Source: Echiichthys vipera
Taxonomy: Eukaryota; Chordata; Actinopteri; Perciformes; Trachinidae
Reading direction: 5' to 3'
Assembly: GCA_963691815.1 (NCBI GenBank)
Contig: OY829667.1
Coordinates: 22,642,587 to 22,706,586, forward strand
DNA length: 64,000 bases
Shown: positions 53,850-63,246 of the stretch, piece by piece
How positions within the stretch are numbered: the stretch's first letter is position 1
How the letters are laid out: each line of letters opens with the position of its first letter
The notes under the pieces: model-generated
Told to the model about the DNA's origin: nothing
The model's database searches: none
The model's input: only the letters and a program-made list of their open reading frames with translations
Translations under genes and position numbers: made by a program

Positions 53850-53989
53850 GTATTTTCTTTTAGGACAGGAAGAGGAGATTTACTACCAAGAGGTTTCAGA
53901 GAGAGCAGAACAGACAGGGACACAGGGGAAGTGCTGTTAAATGATCAGGACCTGCTCTATATGCATAGTATAAAACCAGAGGTAATTTT

Positions 53990-54057
53990 GTATGTGAATG
54001 GTAAACCTTTTACCTTTTTATGTGACATAGGTGCCTGCAGGACTACCTGCAGATAAC

Positions 54058-54100
<43 letters not shown>

Positions 54101-54500
54101 TAGATAGATAGACAGATAGATGGATAACTTTATTTATCCCAGAGGGGAAATAAGGTCATCGTAGCAGCGGTACAAAAAAATCAGAAGTAACATAAATAAA
54201 AAATAATAATAAAGAATGAATAAAATACAATATAAAATACAAAATATGAACTATAATAAGAGTACTATATCGCAGATACATACTATATTACAATATACTA
54301 TGTGGATACCAGGGTTTAAACCAAATCAAACAAGTGTCACTGTGAGATCTGCCAGTGGAAAGCTGACTCAGGTGCCAGAGACAGAACCCATGTGGATAAG
54401 AGACCCAGATCCATCTGGACTGTCTTGTCAGCTGTCCATCTTCATGTTTCCAGAATGTCCAGTCAACCTTTTGGGCAGAGACACTTGTTGTTGTTAGGAC
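53990..54500 (+). pseudogene. retroviral protease remnant, interrupted
   Basis: The N-terminal half ends with VNGKPFTFLCDIGACRTTC, where the aspartic protease active site reads Asp-Ile-Gly rather than Asp-Thr-Gly. About 240 bp of tandem repeat and LINE tail follow. The C-terminal half then ends with ECPVNLLGRD, a typical retroviral protease end. Confidence 0.7.
54055..54290 (-). mobile_element. LINE 3' tail with (GACA)n/(GATA)n in retroviral protease
   Basis: A tetranucleotide run of about 65 bp (GACA then GATA units) is followed by GATAACTTTATTTATCCCAG with AGGGGAAATAAGG, the antisense of a fish LINE 3' end. This splits the protease. Confidence 0.75.
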
Positions 54501-54860
54501 TAGCACGAATACCTACACCTGGACCAGATAGAGAATACGAAGCTAAACTAGGGAAAGACACTCCTGCTAAAATCACTGTAACGTATTTGTATGGAGATTC
54601 AGAAAGTACAGCAGTCTGGTGAAAATTCCAAGCTGTATCGGATGTGGACCCCACCTCACATCTCCCTATATGAAATTAAAAATCAACAATGGAATGATTT
54701 GGGTAAAATAGTGCAAATGGGGGAGAGTGCAACAGACTGGGTTGCCACATCAGTGAACACGTGGTATAACTCAAATACAGGTCTGACCAGAAAAGCAGTG
54801 TTTTGGACAGTACAAGTACAGGGAGGTACTCATCTGGACCAAAGAGCTCAGTGAAACATT

Positions 54861-56431
54861 ATGTTAGTGGAAGAACTGCTCAAAAGTGTCCCAGATAAAT
54901 TATGGTCTAAAGGACCAACTGATGTGGTAAAAGGAGCATTATCAGTGCAAATAAGACCTAAAACTGAGTACAGACCATGTGTGAGACAATATCCATTAAA
55001 ACAGGATGCACAAGAGAGAATAAAACCTGTAATTGAGGATTTAATTGCTGCAGGAGTAATAATTAAATGCGAAGACACCCCCTGCAACACTCCGAAGGAT
55101 GGCGCATGGTGTAAGATTTACAAGCAGTAAATAATGCTGTAGCTCAAAGAGCTCTGTGTGTTCCTGACTCTCATACGCTGCTAAATACTTTAAGACCAGA
55201 TGCAAAAGTGTTCACTGTAGTAGATATCAGTAACGCATTCTTTTCGGTGCCAGTAGAAAAAAAAATCAATTCTGGTTCGCCTTCACCTTTGAGGGGAAAA
55301 GATACACATATACCAGACTTCCCCAAGGCTATTGTGAAAGTTCAATTCAATTCAATTCAATTCAATTTTATTTATAGTGTCAAATCATAACAAAAGTTAT
55401 CTCAGGACACTTTACAGAGTAGGTAAAGACCACACTCAATGACTTATTTATGATTTACATAGACCCAACAATTCCTCTGTAGAGTACAGTGGCAACGAAA
55501 ACCTTCCCTATAACAGGCAGGAACGTCAGACAGACCCAGCTCTGTGGAGGACGGCCATCTGTCTTGACCGGTTGGGGAGGAAGAAAAGGAGAGAGAAAGA
55601 GAGAAAAGACACACAGATGGACAGAGAGAGACAGACAGACACACTTCCAGAGATGCAAGCCAAGCCTAACAGTAACTATAATATTTCTATAATATATATA
55701 TATATATATAATATAATATAATTGTAAAGTCCAACTATTTACTCTCAAGTGATGAGTGCAAGTATGGCTAAATTCCAACCTCCAGGGGGAAGCCAAGTGC
55801 CCCTGTATGTAAATGATATTTTACTAGCCTCCCCTGATATGGAGACATGTAAAAAGACACTATAGCACTCCTAAAATATTTAGCTGAAGAAGGTCACAAA
55901 GCAAGTAAAGAATGAGCTGCAGATGTGCAAAGAATAGATAAAATACTTGGGACACAATCTTAGTGCAGGAGGACGAATAATAGTGGAAGACAGAAGAAAC
56001 TGCAATCCTCCAAGCTCCCAAACTAGTGACTAAAAAAATAGATGACGTCATTTTTAGGATTGACAAATTATTGTAGAACTTGGGTGCCTAACTATGCAGA
56101 AATAACAGCACCCTTGAGTAAATTAATGTATGAAGAAGATCTAAAAATGACATCCCCATTATGCTGGAATGCAGAGGCTGAAGAAGCATTCTGCAAAATA
56201 AAACAAGTTTTGGTATCTAGCACAGCACTAGCATTACCAGATTATGGGAAACCTTTTGTTCAAATGGTAGATTGCAAAGGATATTTTGTAACCTCTGTAT
56301 TAGCTCAACAACATGGAGACAAATTGAAACCTAAAGCATATTTTTCATCTAAACTAGACAGTGTAGGAAGTGCACTGCCTCACTGTGTAAGAGCAGTCAA
56401 AGCAGCCTCTGTGGCTGTAGTGCAACAATAG
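54861..56431 (+). pseudogene. retroviral reverse transcriptase remnant
   Basis: The fingers region (RQYPLKQDAQERIKPVIEDL near 54,985) and palm (VFTVVDISNAFFSVPVEKK at 55,209; PQGYCES at 55,325) are kept, then an L2-like tail intrudes. After it the catalytic motif reads Tyr-Val-Asn-Asp (about 55,807) where Asp-Asp is needed, and the connection domain follows (SFLGLTNYCRTWVPNYAEIT at 56,048). Several stops lie between. It is inactive on three counts: stops, insertion and changed catalytic residue. Confidence 0.85.
55343..55700 (-). mobile_element. L2-like LINE 3' UTR copy nested in retroviral RT
   Basis: It starts with a (TTCAA)n tail and matches 47,360-47,690 in the same orientation. It ends in an AT-rich run at about 55,690-55,715. 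The retroviral frame breaks after PQGYCES and resumes with SPTIYSQVMSAS; AAAGT on both sides may be the target duplication. Confidence 0.88.
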
Positions 56432-56679
56432 TTTTGTTTAATCCACTGGTTTTGAAAGTACCACATGCTGTGTTTGTGTTACTACTACAAACAAATATGA
56501 CATTCCTGTCACCAGCTAGACATCTGTCTTGCATGTCTACTTTGCTGTCACAACCCCATCTGACCATTGAAAGATGTACAACTCTGAATCCTGCTACATT
56601 GTTACCCCTCCCAGAGGATGGTATACAACATGATTGCCAGGAACTAGCAAAACAGACAGCTAAAAGCAGAGCCGATCTG

Positions 56680-57300
56680 AGAGACCAACCATTACAAAAA
56701 GGAGAAGTGATATTTGTAGATGGTTACTCTAAAAAGAATGAACTACATAAAACCCTGACAGGAGATGCAGTTGTAACTCACACAACGGTGCTAAAAGCAG
56801 AACAACTGCCATCACATTATTCAGCACAGGCTGCTGAATAAATAGCACTAACTGAAGCATGTAAATTAATGAAAAACAAAGAAGTAACTATCTATACTGA
56901 TAGTCAATATGCATATGCTATAGTTTATACTTTTGCACAATATTGGAAGAACAGAGGCATGATAACAGGGAAACTAGTAACACATGTTACAAATCTATTG
57001 CAAGCGGTGCAACTTCCAAAAGCATTAGCAATATGTAAATGTGCAGCACATACGTCCGGCACAGATACTGTTTCCCTAGGAAATGCATTTGCAGACGAAA
57101 CAGCAAAAGCGTCAGCAACAGGTGACACAACTGTGTTGACAGTGCAAGAATGCACAACTCTAGATCAAACTACCTTAAAAGAAATGCGAGAACAAAGTCC
57201 ACAAACTAAAAGAGAAGTTTGGATAAAAAATGGAGCAAAATTACAAGGCAACATATATATGACTAGAATACTAACCTATCCTACCAAGAAACTTGTGTAA
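56680..57300 (+). pseudogene. retroviral RNase H remnant
   Basis: The catalytic pattern is recognisable: FVDGYS (Asp) at about 56,717, then after one in-frame stop at 56,839 IALTEACKLM (Glu), and IYTDSQYAYAIVYTF (Asp) at 56,890, with NAFADETAKAS (final Asp) at 57,080. The single stop separates two otherwise long open segments. Confidence 0.8.
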
Positions 57301-57399
57301 ATGGGCAGCAATATTGAGCCATGGGTTAACACATGTCTCAACAGGAGGGATGGTAGGACAGAAACACCAATATTATACAACCTATGGATTCAACTCTTA

Positions 57400-57734
57400 T
57401 TAAAAAAAAAAAAATTCTGTAGAGCATGTCTGACGTGTGCCAGGCACAATCCACAAGGTAATCTAGGACCGCGTAGAGGAACGTTTCCTACACCTAAATA
57501 TCCATTCCAAATAATCCACATGGATTTTATAGAACTAAACCAAAGTGAAGGGAAAAAGTGGGAAAAAGTAGTCCATTCATAATAGATGCATTTTCTAAAT
57601 GGATTGAACTTTTTCCAACCAAACATCCAGATGCTTTGACAGTGGCAAAGGCACTCTGTAAAGACATCATCCCTAGGTACAGGATACCTGAGAAAATCTA
57701 TAGTAATAATGGAACTCATGTTGTAAACCAGATA
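57400..57734 (+). pseudogene. retroviral integrase remnant, cut by CACTA insertion
   Basis: The zinc-binding Cys pair (FCRACLTCARHN) near 57,415 and the start of the core with HMDFIEL and IDAFSKWIELFPTKHPDA are present. A second core motif reads NNGTHVV where Asp-Asn-Gly is usual. The frame ends at 57,735 at the transposon terminus. A frameshift lies near 57,580. Confidence 0.85.
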
Positions 57735-58654
57735 CACTCAAAAAAATGATTCAAGCCCTTCTTAGATGTGACAAATAAATATTCTATTTGTCTAATGAAA
57801 TATATATCAATTCAAATAAAAACCAAATAGTTTAAGACGTTAAACTTAAAATGTATTCATCGTCTCCGCTGACGCTGCTGAGCTATCCGTTCAACCCAAA
57901 TATTGAGGTAAGCATGGTAAGCACGGAATCATGCGCACGTGAGGTGACCACGCCCCTCTTTCCATTCCCTGAAGCAACGCACCATTTTGTTCATCTTCTG
58001 CCTGCAACTCTACTACTCTCGGGAAGTTTTAGTTTTTTTTTCAGTAGTCCAAAAGTGTGAGATATTGTGCATGCTGTTTTATAAATTGGCATCTGTAAAG
58101 TTGCGGTGATAATGTAAAGAACAGACGAATTTCACAAGGTTTTTTAAAGGTTGAGTTAGCAGGCAGTGGCTGTGTGAGGCCTCATTTCAGTTTTGAGCTA
58201 GCTTAATATAGTAGTAAAGAAGCGTTCAATCAGGCGTGCACCGACATAAGCACACTGTCTTGTAATGTTGATTTTTTTGTGATAGATTGACCTAGTTTTT
58301 ACGGGGCTCTCGTTGATTTAAAGCTTTAAAGGCCAATTTATGTATCCTGAATAATGGGCGCGAACGTCGCGGAGTCTACAGACATGCTGGACATGCTCAG
58401 TGTCAGTCAGCACATGGCTCAGGGAAAATAAAAGGAGTTACCTCTGCAGGAATAGAACGGTTTAACGTGTAGCCTACTTTCCGTTACCTGTGCACGAAGG
58501 TGAGAATCGCTCGTTTTTTCACTGTAGAGCAATTTTATTACAATTCCGGTATTTTGTTCATTTACAAAGTGCGATAGATGTGCAATAAAACACGACAGAA
58601 ACTGTATTTCGCTACGATACTTGATTTGGAACATCAACGAACACCACTAACAAC

Positions 58655-58950
58655 AACGAGGCATTGATAACTTTGTACGTGTACAGATTGTTTATTAGAA
58701 ATTACATTTATACACACAATACCATCAGTAGTTCATCCCTCAACACCGTTTTTTTTTTTTTTAAAACTCGATAAGTATCTTGGCGAACATATAGAGCTTG
58801 AGTGTTGTTCACGGATGTCACAAGCTCTGTGTTCGTCAATCTACCGATACATGATGGCGTCGACGGGTGAACTACTAATGGTATTGTGTGTATAAAATGT
58901 CATTTTTAATAAACAATCTGTGCACTTACAAAATTATAAATGCCTCGTTT
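58655..58950. repeat. foldback repeat, arms of about 85 bp
   Basis: The left arm (58,655-58,740), starting AACGAGGCATT and containing CAGATTGTTTATTA and CACACAATACCATCAGTAGT, is the inverse of the right arm (58,865-58,950) with only a few mismatches. The spacer is about 120 bp. RNA from this region could form a long hairpin. Confidence 0.9.
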
Positions 58951-59073
58951 TATATTTTAAGATCCTTATTATACTACCAAAGAAGTGCCATGAGACGATG
59001 ACTCCATGGTTCCAAGTTTATAGCGTTTTGGTTGAATGGGCTAAAAACAGCCAATTTAAGAATGCGTCTACGT

Positions 59074-59720
59074 TAGGGTGACCAGACGTCCCGGATTTTC
59101 GGGGACAGTCCCCGATTTGGCCGACCTGTCCCCGGTTAAAGCTGTCCCAGAAAATGTCCCCGATTTGAATGGGAGAAAAAAAAAGTTGCGCGCCGACGAA
59201 AACTTCAGTTATTACGGTAGCCAGTAAAAAGTTGCGCACCGACGCAAACTCCAGTTATTACGGTAGCCAGTGAAACTAACGTATGCAATGAGCCAGTCAT
59301 TGGAATTAAAAAGGCCTGAGTAGACAGGATTGAAATATTGTTGCTCCGCAAAATGAATTCACAGCATTCACAATTTTTCTATAACTTTGAGAAGACCTCT
59401 TTCAAAGTCAGTTGTCTGCACTGTGGTTCTTCATGTGTGCACCATCAAATGTGTTCTTGTTTTCTCCATAAAGCTTGTGAACTGAAAAAAAAAATCATCA
59501 GCTAAATAATAAATAAGTTGAATAAGATGAGAATCTGTTTTGTTGTTTTTGTTTCATCGCTGGTTTTTACAGCTCTAATGTTATTTGCTGCAGACTGCTT
59601 TTACAGATTAAAATTAACATGTAATTGCTCCTGTTATTTATTTCATAATGATAACATTGGAATTTTGACCACCGCGCTGGAAATGTCCCCGATTTTCATT
59701 TCAGAAATCTGGTCACCTTA
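59074..59720. mobile_element. hAT-like MITE with 8-bp target duplication
   Basis: The ends TAGGGTGACCAGA and TCTGGTCACCTTA are inverted. The direct repeat GTCTACGT flanks both (59,066-59,073 and 59,721-59,728). Inside, a unit of about 43-46 bp (TTGCGCGCCGACGAAAACTT and following) is present twice at 59,186 and 59,232. It lies in the CACTA first intron. Confidence 0.93.
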
Positions 59721-60211
59721 GTCTACGTGCGCTTTTTTGCTCCCAAACGAACATCCCAGCTCGTTATCATATTAAACATATCCCAGCTCCATTTTAAACC
59801 GGTTTTCTCCTTTAAATTGAAGTCCTGAAGAAGGGCAATGTAAACAAATGAAACTGTTTTAATTTTCGGTTTTATAAGTTATAATTACCATAAAAAGTGG
59901 TTTACTTTTTAAAAGCTGTGGTATCACAAGTTATTCTTCATTTGTCTGGCCTAGTTGAACACGTGTTACACTGATTTGATGAAATGTGACACTGACAATG
60001 GAACAGTATTTCCAGTATTGAGATTCATACCCCTGATACATGTATCTCATCTTTTGCAGTTATCTCATCATTTGCAGTTTTCCAGTCTTACCATTTTGGC
60101 AACCTCTTAGTGATAGTAAGTTATGAACTAATTGTTGATTGATGACACAAGCTTATTTTATTGTCATTTGTTCAATATCTAATGTTTTTCTTTTTCTTTA
60201 CAGGATTATGA

Positions 60212-62896
60212 ATGTGGACGTGTAAGGAGTGCAGTTTGGAGTTAGCTACCAGGTACTTATTGCTGCAGCATTTTAGGCAGGCACATGGGCATCTTCGAGG
60301 AAGTTATAGATATCCCTGTCAATACACAGATTGCCCATGTACATTTAATACGTGGAGTAAACTATTAAATCACACTTATAAAAATCATCCTAATCAGCAA
60401 CCTTTGAATGCAGTAGAAGGACATGCATTTAAATGTCATGTGTGCTCATGTAAAGGACTCTCAACAGTGAGAGATTTTTTTCAACACATAAATGGACATC
60501 TCAGGCATTATGAAACCGTTCCATGTGTGTTTCAAGAATGCACATTTCAAACAAACATTTATAGTACATTCAACACACACAAAAACAGGAAACACAACCA
60601 GCATTCACTAAAAGACTTTAAAGCTAATGTCCTTGATACAAGCACTCAGTTAGATCATTCAGACAATTCAGAAGATGTGCCAACCGGTTCTGAGGACATA
60701 AATCCCGAATATGAAACTTTAACTTCTGGCAAGGCTGCAGAGTTACATCTGCCACATGTTATTGAGGACAAAACTGCTTGTATTTTGTTGAAGTTGGAAA
60801 ATATTATTCATATTCCAAAGGCGGTTGTTGATGAGGTCCTTTCTGAGCTTCACTTCATATTAAGTAAACTAGCTGTACCTGTCACAAAAGCTACTGTTCT
60901 TGATGTATTTCAGAGTCATAAACTGCCAGTTGAAGAGTCAGTAGCTGACGAGCTTGCTGCGGTTTTATGCAAAACTAATCCGTTGGCCTTAGCGATTGCA
61001 AAGGATGGCCCTCTAGCAACTGCATATAAACGTAGACAGTTTTATATCTCTCATTTTGGTGTTATACAACCAGTTGAGTATATCCTAGATGCTCAGAGAA
61101 ATAGGTCATTTCAGTACATCCCTCTTTTACAGTCTTTGCAGCAGTTGCTCTCCCATGAAGACGTGTTTGAACATCTCAAAATTCAGAATACGCAAGACCA
61201 GATATTAGCTAGTTTCCAAGAATACAGAACTGCAAGAGATGGTCAGTACTTTAAACAAAATAATTTTCTGTCCAGTGAAGGTTTGAGAATAGCATTAAAT
61301 CTTTATGTTGATGATTTTGAAATTTGCAATCCACTTGGCACGTCTCGGAAGAAGCACAAACTTTGCGCTGTCTATTGGGTTTTGGGTAATTTGCCACCAG
61401 GGTCCACCTCAAGACTCACTTCGATCTATTTAGCTCTTCTGTGCAAATCGGATGATTTAAAAGTCTATGGGTATGACAAAGTGTTTGAGCCTCTCTTGCA
61501 AGAGTTGAAGACATTAGAGCAGCACGGTGTTTTTCTTTCTCAGTTGGGCCAGTTTGTTAAAGGTTCTGTACAGTGTGTAATAGCCGACAATCTTGGAGCC
61601 CATGGGATAGGTGGATTTGTTGAGAGTTTTTGTAGCGGGTCAGTCTGCAGGTTTTGTACAGGAGACAAATCAGAATTTCAGACTAAAGATGTCAAGTCGG
61701 GTGCTTTTCAACTTAGAACCAGAGATGACCATGATGTTCATGTCCAGTCAGCTCAGGAGAATAAAACCATCTGCCATGGTGTCAAAAGACATTGTGTTTT
61801 AACCAAGCACCTTTCACATTTTCATGTTAGCACTGGTTATCCGCCTGACCTTTTACATGATCTCTTCGAAGGTGTTGTGCCAGTGGAACTTGCTCGCTGT
61901 ATTTCTGTGTTGATCTCCAAAAAATATTTTACTTTCAATCACCTCAACACATTGATCCAGACATTTCCGTACAAATGGGGGGACAAAACAAATCGCCCCC
62001 ATGCTATACCACAGTCTTTCACTTCACACAACAGTATAGGTGGCAATGCACACGAAAATTGGAATGTACTGAGACTGCTTCCATTCATTATTAGACAAAT
62101 TGTGCCAGAAAATGAGCCAGCATGGCAGGTAATTCTTCATCTGAAGGACATAGTTGAGTTGGTTGTGGCACCTGTTCACACGGAAGAGACCATTGCATAT
62201 TTAGAGGTCAAAATCTTCGATCACAGACAGCGCTATCTTGAACTCTTTCCACATGTTAAACTCCTTCCAAAACATCACTATCTAGAGCACTATCCTCAAA
62301 TAATACGTTGCTTCGGACCTCTAATTTCACTGTGGACAATGAGATTTGAGGCTAAACATAGCTTCTTTAAACAGGTTGCCCGCCATTCAAACTGCTTTAA
62401 GAACATACCTCGTTCACTAGCTATTAAACACCAGTTCATGCTCTCCTATCACACTCATTCTTCCATTCTTAAGAGGTCCTCCTTGGAGGTCACAGATGTC
62501 TCACGTATACCGGTTATCCTTAATGAGGGAGTTGTGTCTGTACTGAAGCAGAGATACCCAGATACGACTGAGATTAATATGGCAAAGAATGTGTCCTGCA
62601 GAGGTATACATTACAGTGAGGGGATGCATATTGTACATGGATCAGCAGATGGACTGCCTGCATTTCACAAGATCAGTCAACTGTGCATTCTTAAAGAGCA
62701 GTTGTGTTTTCTTGTAAAGGAAGAATGTGCCTGGTATAGGGAACATTTTGGTGCATTTGAACTTTCTGCTTCAACCACTACAGAGGTTGGCCTCATTGAG
62801 CTTGGTAACTTGGAAGACCCATATCCCCTTGTGGAGTATATGGTCGGAGGTTTGCGCATGGTAACTCTGAAAAGATTTGTCATTATCAAAGGTTAG
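60212..62896 (+). CDS. CACTA/EnSpm-like transposase, 894 aa, intact
   Basis: The protein starts with four C2H2-like fingers (Cys4/Cys7-His20/His25; Cys36/Cys41-His54/His59; Cys75/Cys78-His92/His96; Cys105/Cys110-His123/His128). The catalytic part keeps the order seen in CACTA transposases: LYVDDFEICNPLG (Asp about 367) leading to YWVLGNLPPG, VIADNLGAHGIGG (Asp about 458) with a CRFC pair, and PPDLLHDLFEGVVP (about 545-557). It would cut and paste the element in the nucleus. The start is fixed by an in-frame TGA directly before the ATG and an acceptor at 60,203. The frame has no stop for 2.7 kb, so the copy is recent or under constraint. A splice donor (AAAG/GTTAGT) overlaps the stop. A domesticated host gene is the alternative. 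Confidence 0.85.
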   Translation: MWTCKECSLELATRYLLLQHFRQAHGHLRGSYRYPCQYTDCPCTFNTWSKLLNHTYKNHPNQQPLNAVEGHAFKCHVCSCKGLSTVRDFFQHINGHLRHYETVPCVFQECTFQTNIYSTFNTHKNRKHNQHSLKDFKANVLDTSTQLDHSDNSEDVPTGSEDINPEYETLTSGKAAELHLPHVIEDKTACILLKLENIIHIPKAVVDEVLSELHFILSKLAVPVTKATVLDVFQSHKLPVEESVADELAAVLCKTNPLALAIAKDGPLATAYKRRQFYISHFGVIQPVEYILDAQRNRSFQYIPLLQSLQQLLSHEDVFEHLKIQNTQDQILASFQEYRTARDGQYFKQNNFLSSEGLRIALNLYVDDFEICNPLGTSRKKHKLCAVYWVLGNLPPGSTSRLTSIYLALLCKSDDLKVYGYDKVFEPLLQELKTLEQHGVFLSQLGQFVKGSVQCVIADNLGAHGIGGFVESFCSGSVCRFCTGDKSEFQTKDVKSGAFQLRTRDDHDVHVQSAQENKTICHGVKRHCVLTKHLSHFHVSTGYPPDLLHDLFEGVVPVELARCISVLISKKYFTFNHLNTLIQTFPYKWGDKTNRPHAIPQSFTSHNSIGGNAHENWNVLRLLPFIIRQIVPENEPAWQVILHLKDIVELVVAPVHTEETIAYLEVKIFDHRQRYLELFPHVKLLPKHHYLEHYPQIIRCFGPLISLWTMRFEAKHSFFKQVARHSNCFKNIPRSLAIKHQFMLSYHTHSSILKRSSLEVTDVSRIPVILNEGVVSVLKQRYPDTTEINMAKNVSCRGIHYSEGMHIVHGSADGLPAFHKISQLCILKEQLCFLVKEECAWYREHFGAFELSASTTTEVGLIELGNLEDPYPLVEYMVGGLRMVTLKRFVIIKG

Positions 62897-62959
62897 TGCC
62901 ACTGTCTAAACCCTTTCTGAACACTGAGTCTTAGAAACCTCTGAAATATAGCACACTTG

Positions 62960-63190
62960 TAGGATTGCTTGATTATGGGAAAAATCCTAATCACGATTAT
63001 TTTGGTCAATATTAAAATCATGATTATTTTTTGAGTTTGGAAACATGATGTATTTATTCAGCATGTCTCCCCCAAAAAACACCTTGTAACTGAGAGACCT
63101 TTTAAATTTTGTTCAAATTTAAAGTAATGTACAGATATGTATCGAGTATATCAAAATCACGATCTAAATTTGATTAATCGCCCAGCCCTA
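62960..63190. mobile_element. hAT-like MITE with 8-bp target duplication (between CACTA genes)
   Basis: The left end TAGGATTGCTTGATTATGGG and the right end GATTAATCGCCCAGCCCTA are decayed inverted ends of the common fish TAGGGCTG..CGATT type. CACACTTG (62,952-62,959) and CACACATG (63,191-63,198) flank it, seven of eight bases alike. It sits in the intron between the CACTA genes. Confidence 0.85.
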
Positions 63191-63246
63191 CACACATGTA
63201 TTGATTTTACTCTCCCTTGTTTCTCCTAGATTAAAGGTGTTCCGTA

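Larger units (their letters stand above)
52686..57734 (+). mobile_element. endogenous retrovirus internal region, degenerate and truncated
   Basis: Leader, gag, protease, RT, RNase H and integrase remnants occur in the usual gag-pol order, related to fish gamma/epsilon-type retroviruses. Frames change often and contain stops. Two insertions interrupt pol: a simple repeat plus LINE tail at 54,055-54,290, and an L2-like tail at 55,343-55,700. The integrase is cut at 57,735 by a CACTA-like transposon. The rest of integrase, env and the 3' LTR are not in the window. It is not functional. Confidence 0.9.
57739..60203 (+). other. CACTA 5' non-coding region and first intron
   Basis: A possible leader exon ends at 57,907 (AATATTGAG before GTAAGC), and the main ORF exon opens at 60,204 after TTTCTTTACAG. 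Between them are a long foldback (58,655-58,950), a hAT MITE (59,074-59,720) and otherwise unrecognised AT-rich sequence. The short frame starting 57,851 does not join the transposase frame. Confidence 0.5.

Noticed and set aside
57851..58060. 69-codon frame near the CACTA 5' end as a protein
   Set aside because: It crosses a good donor at 57,908 and joining to the exon at 60,204 gives a stop after a short peptide in another frame; probably a leader exon or short upstream ORF.
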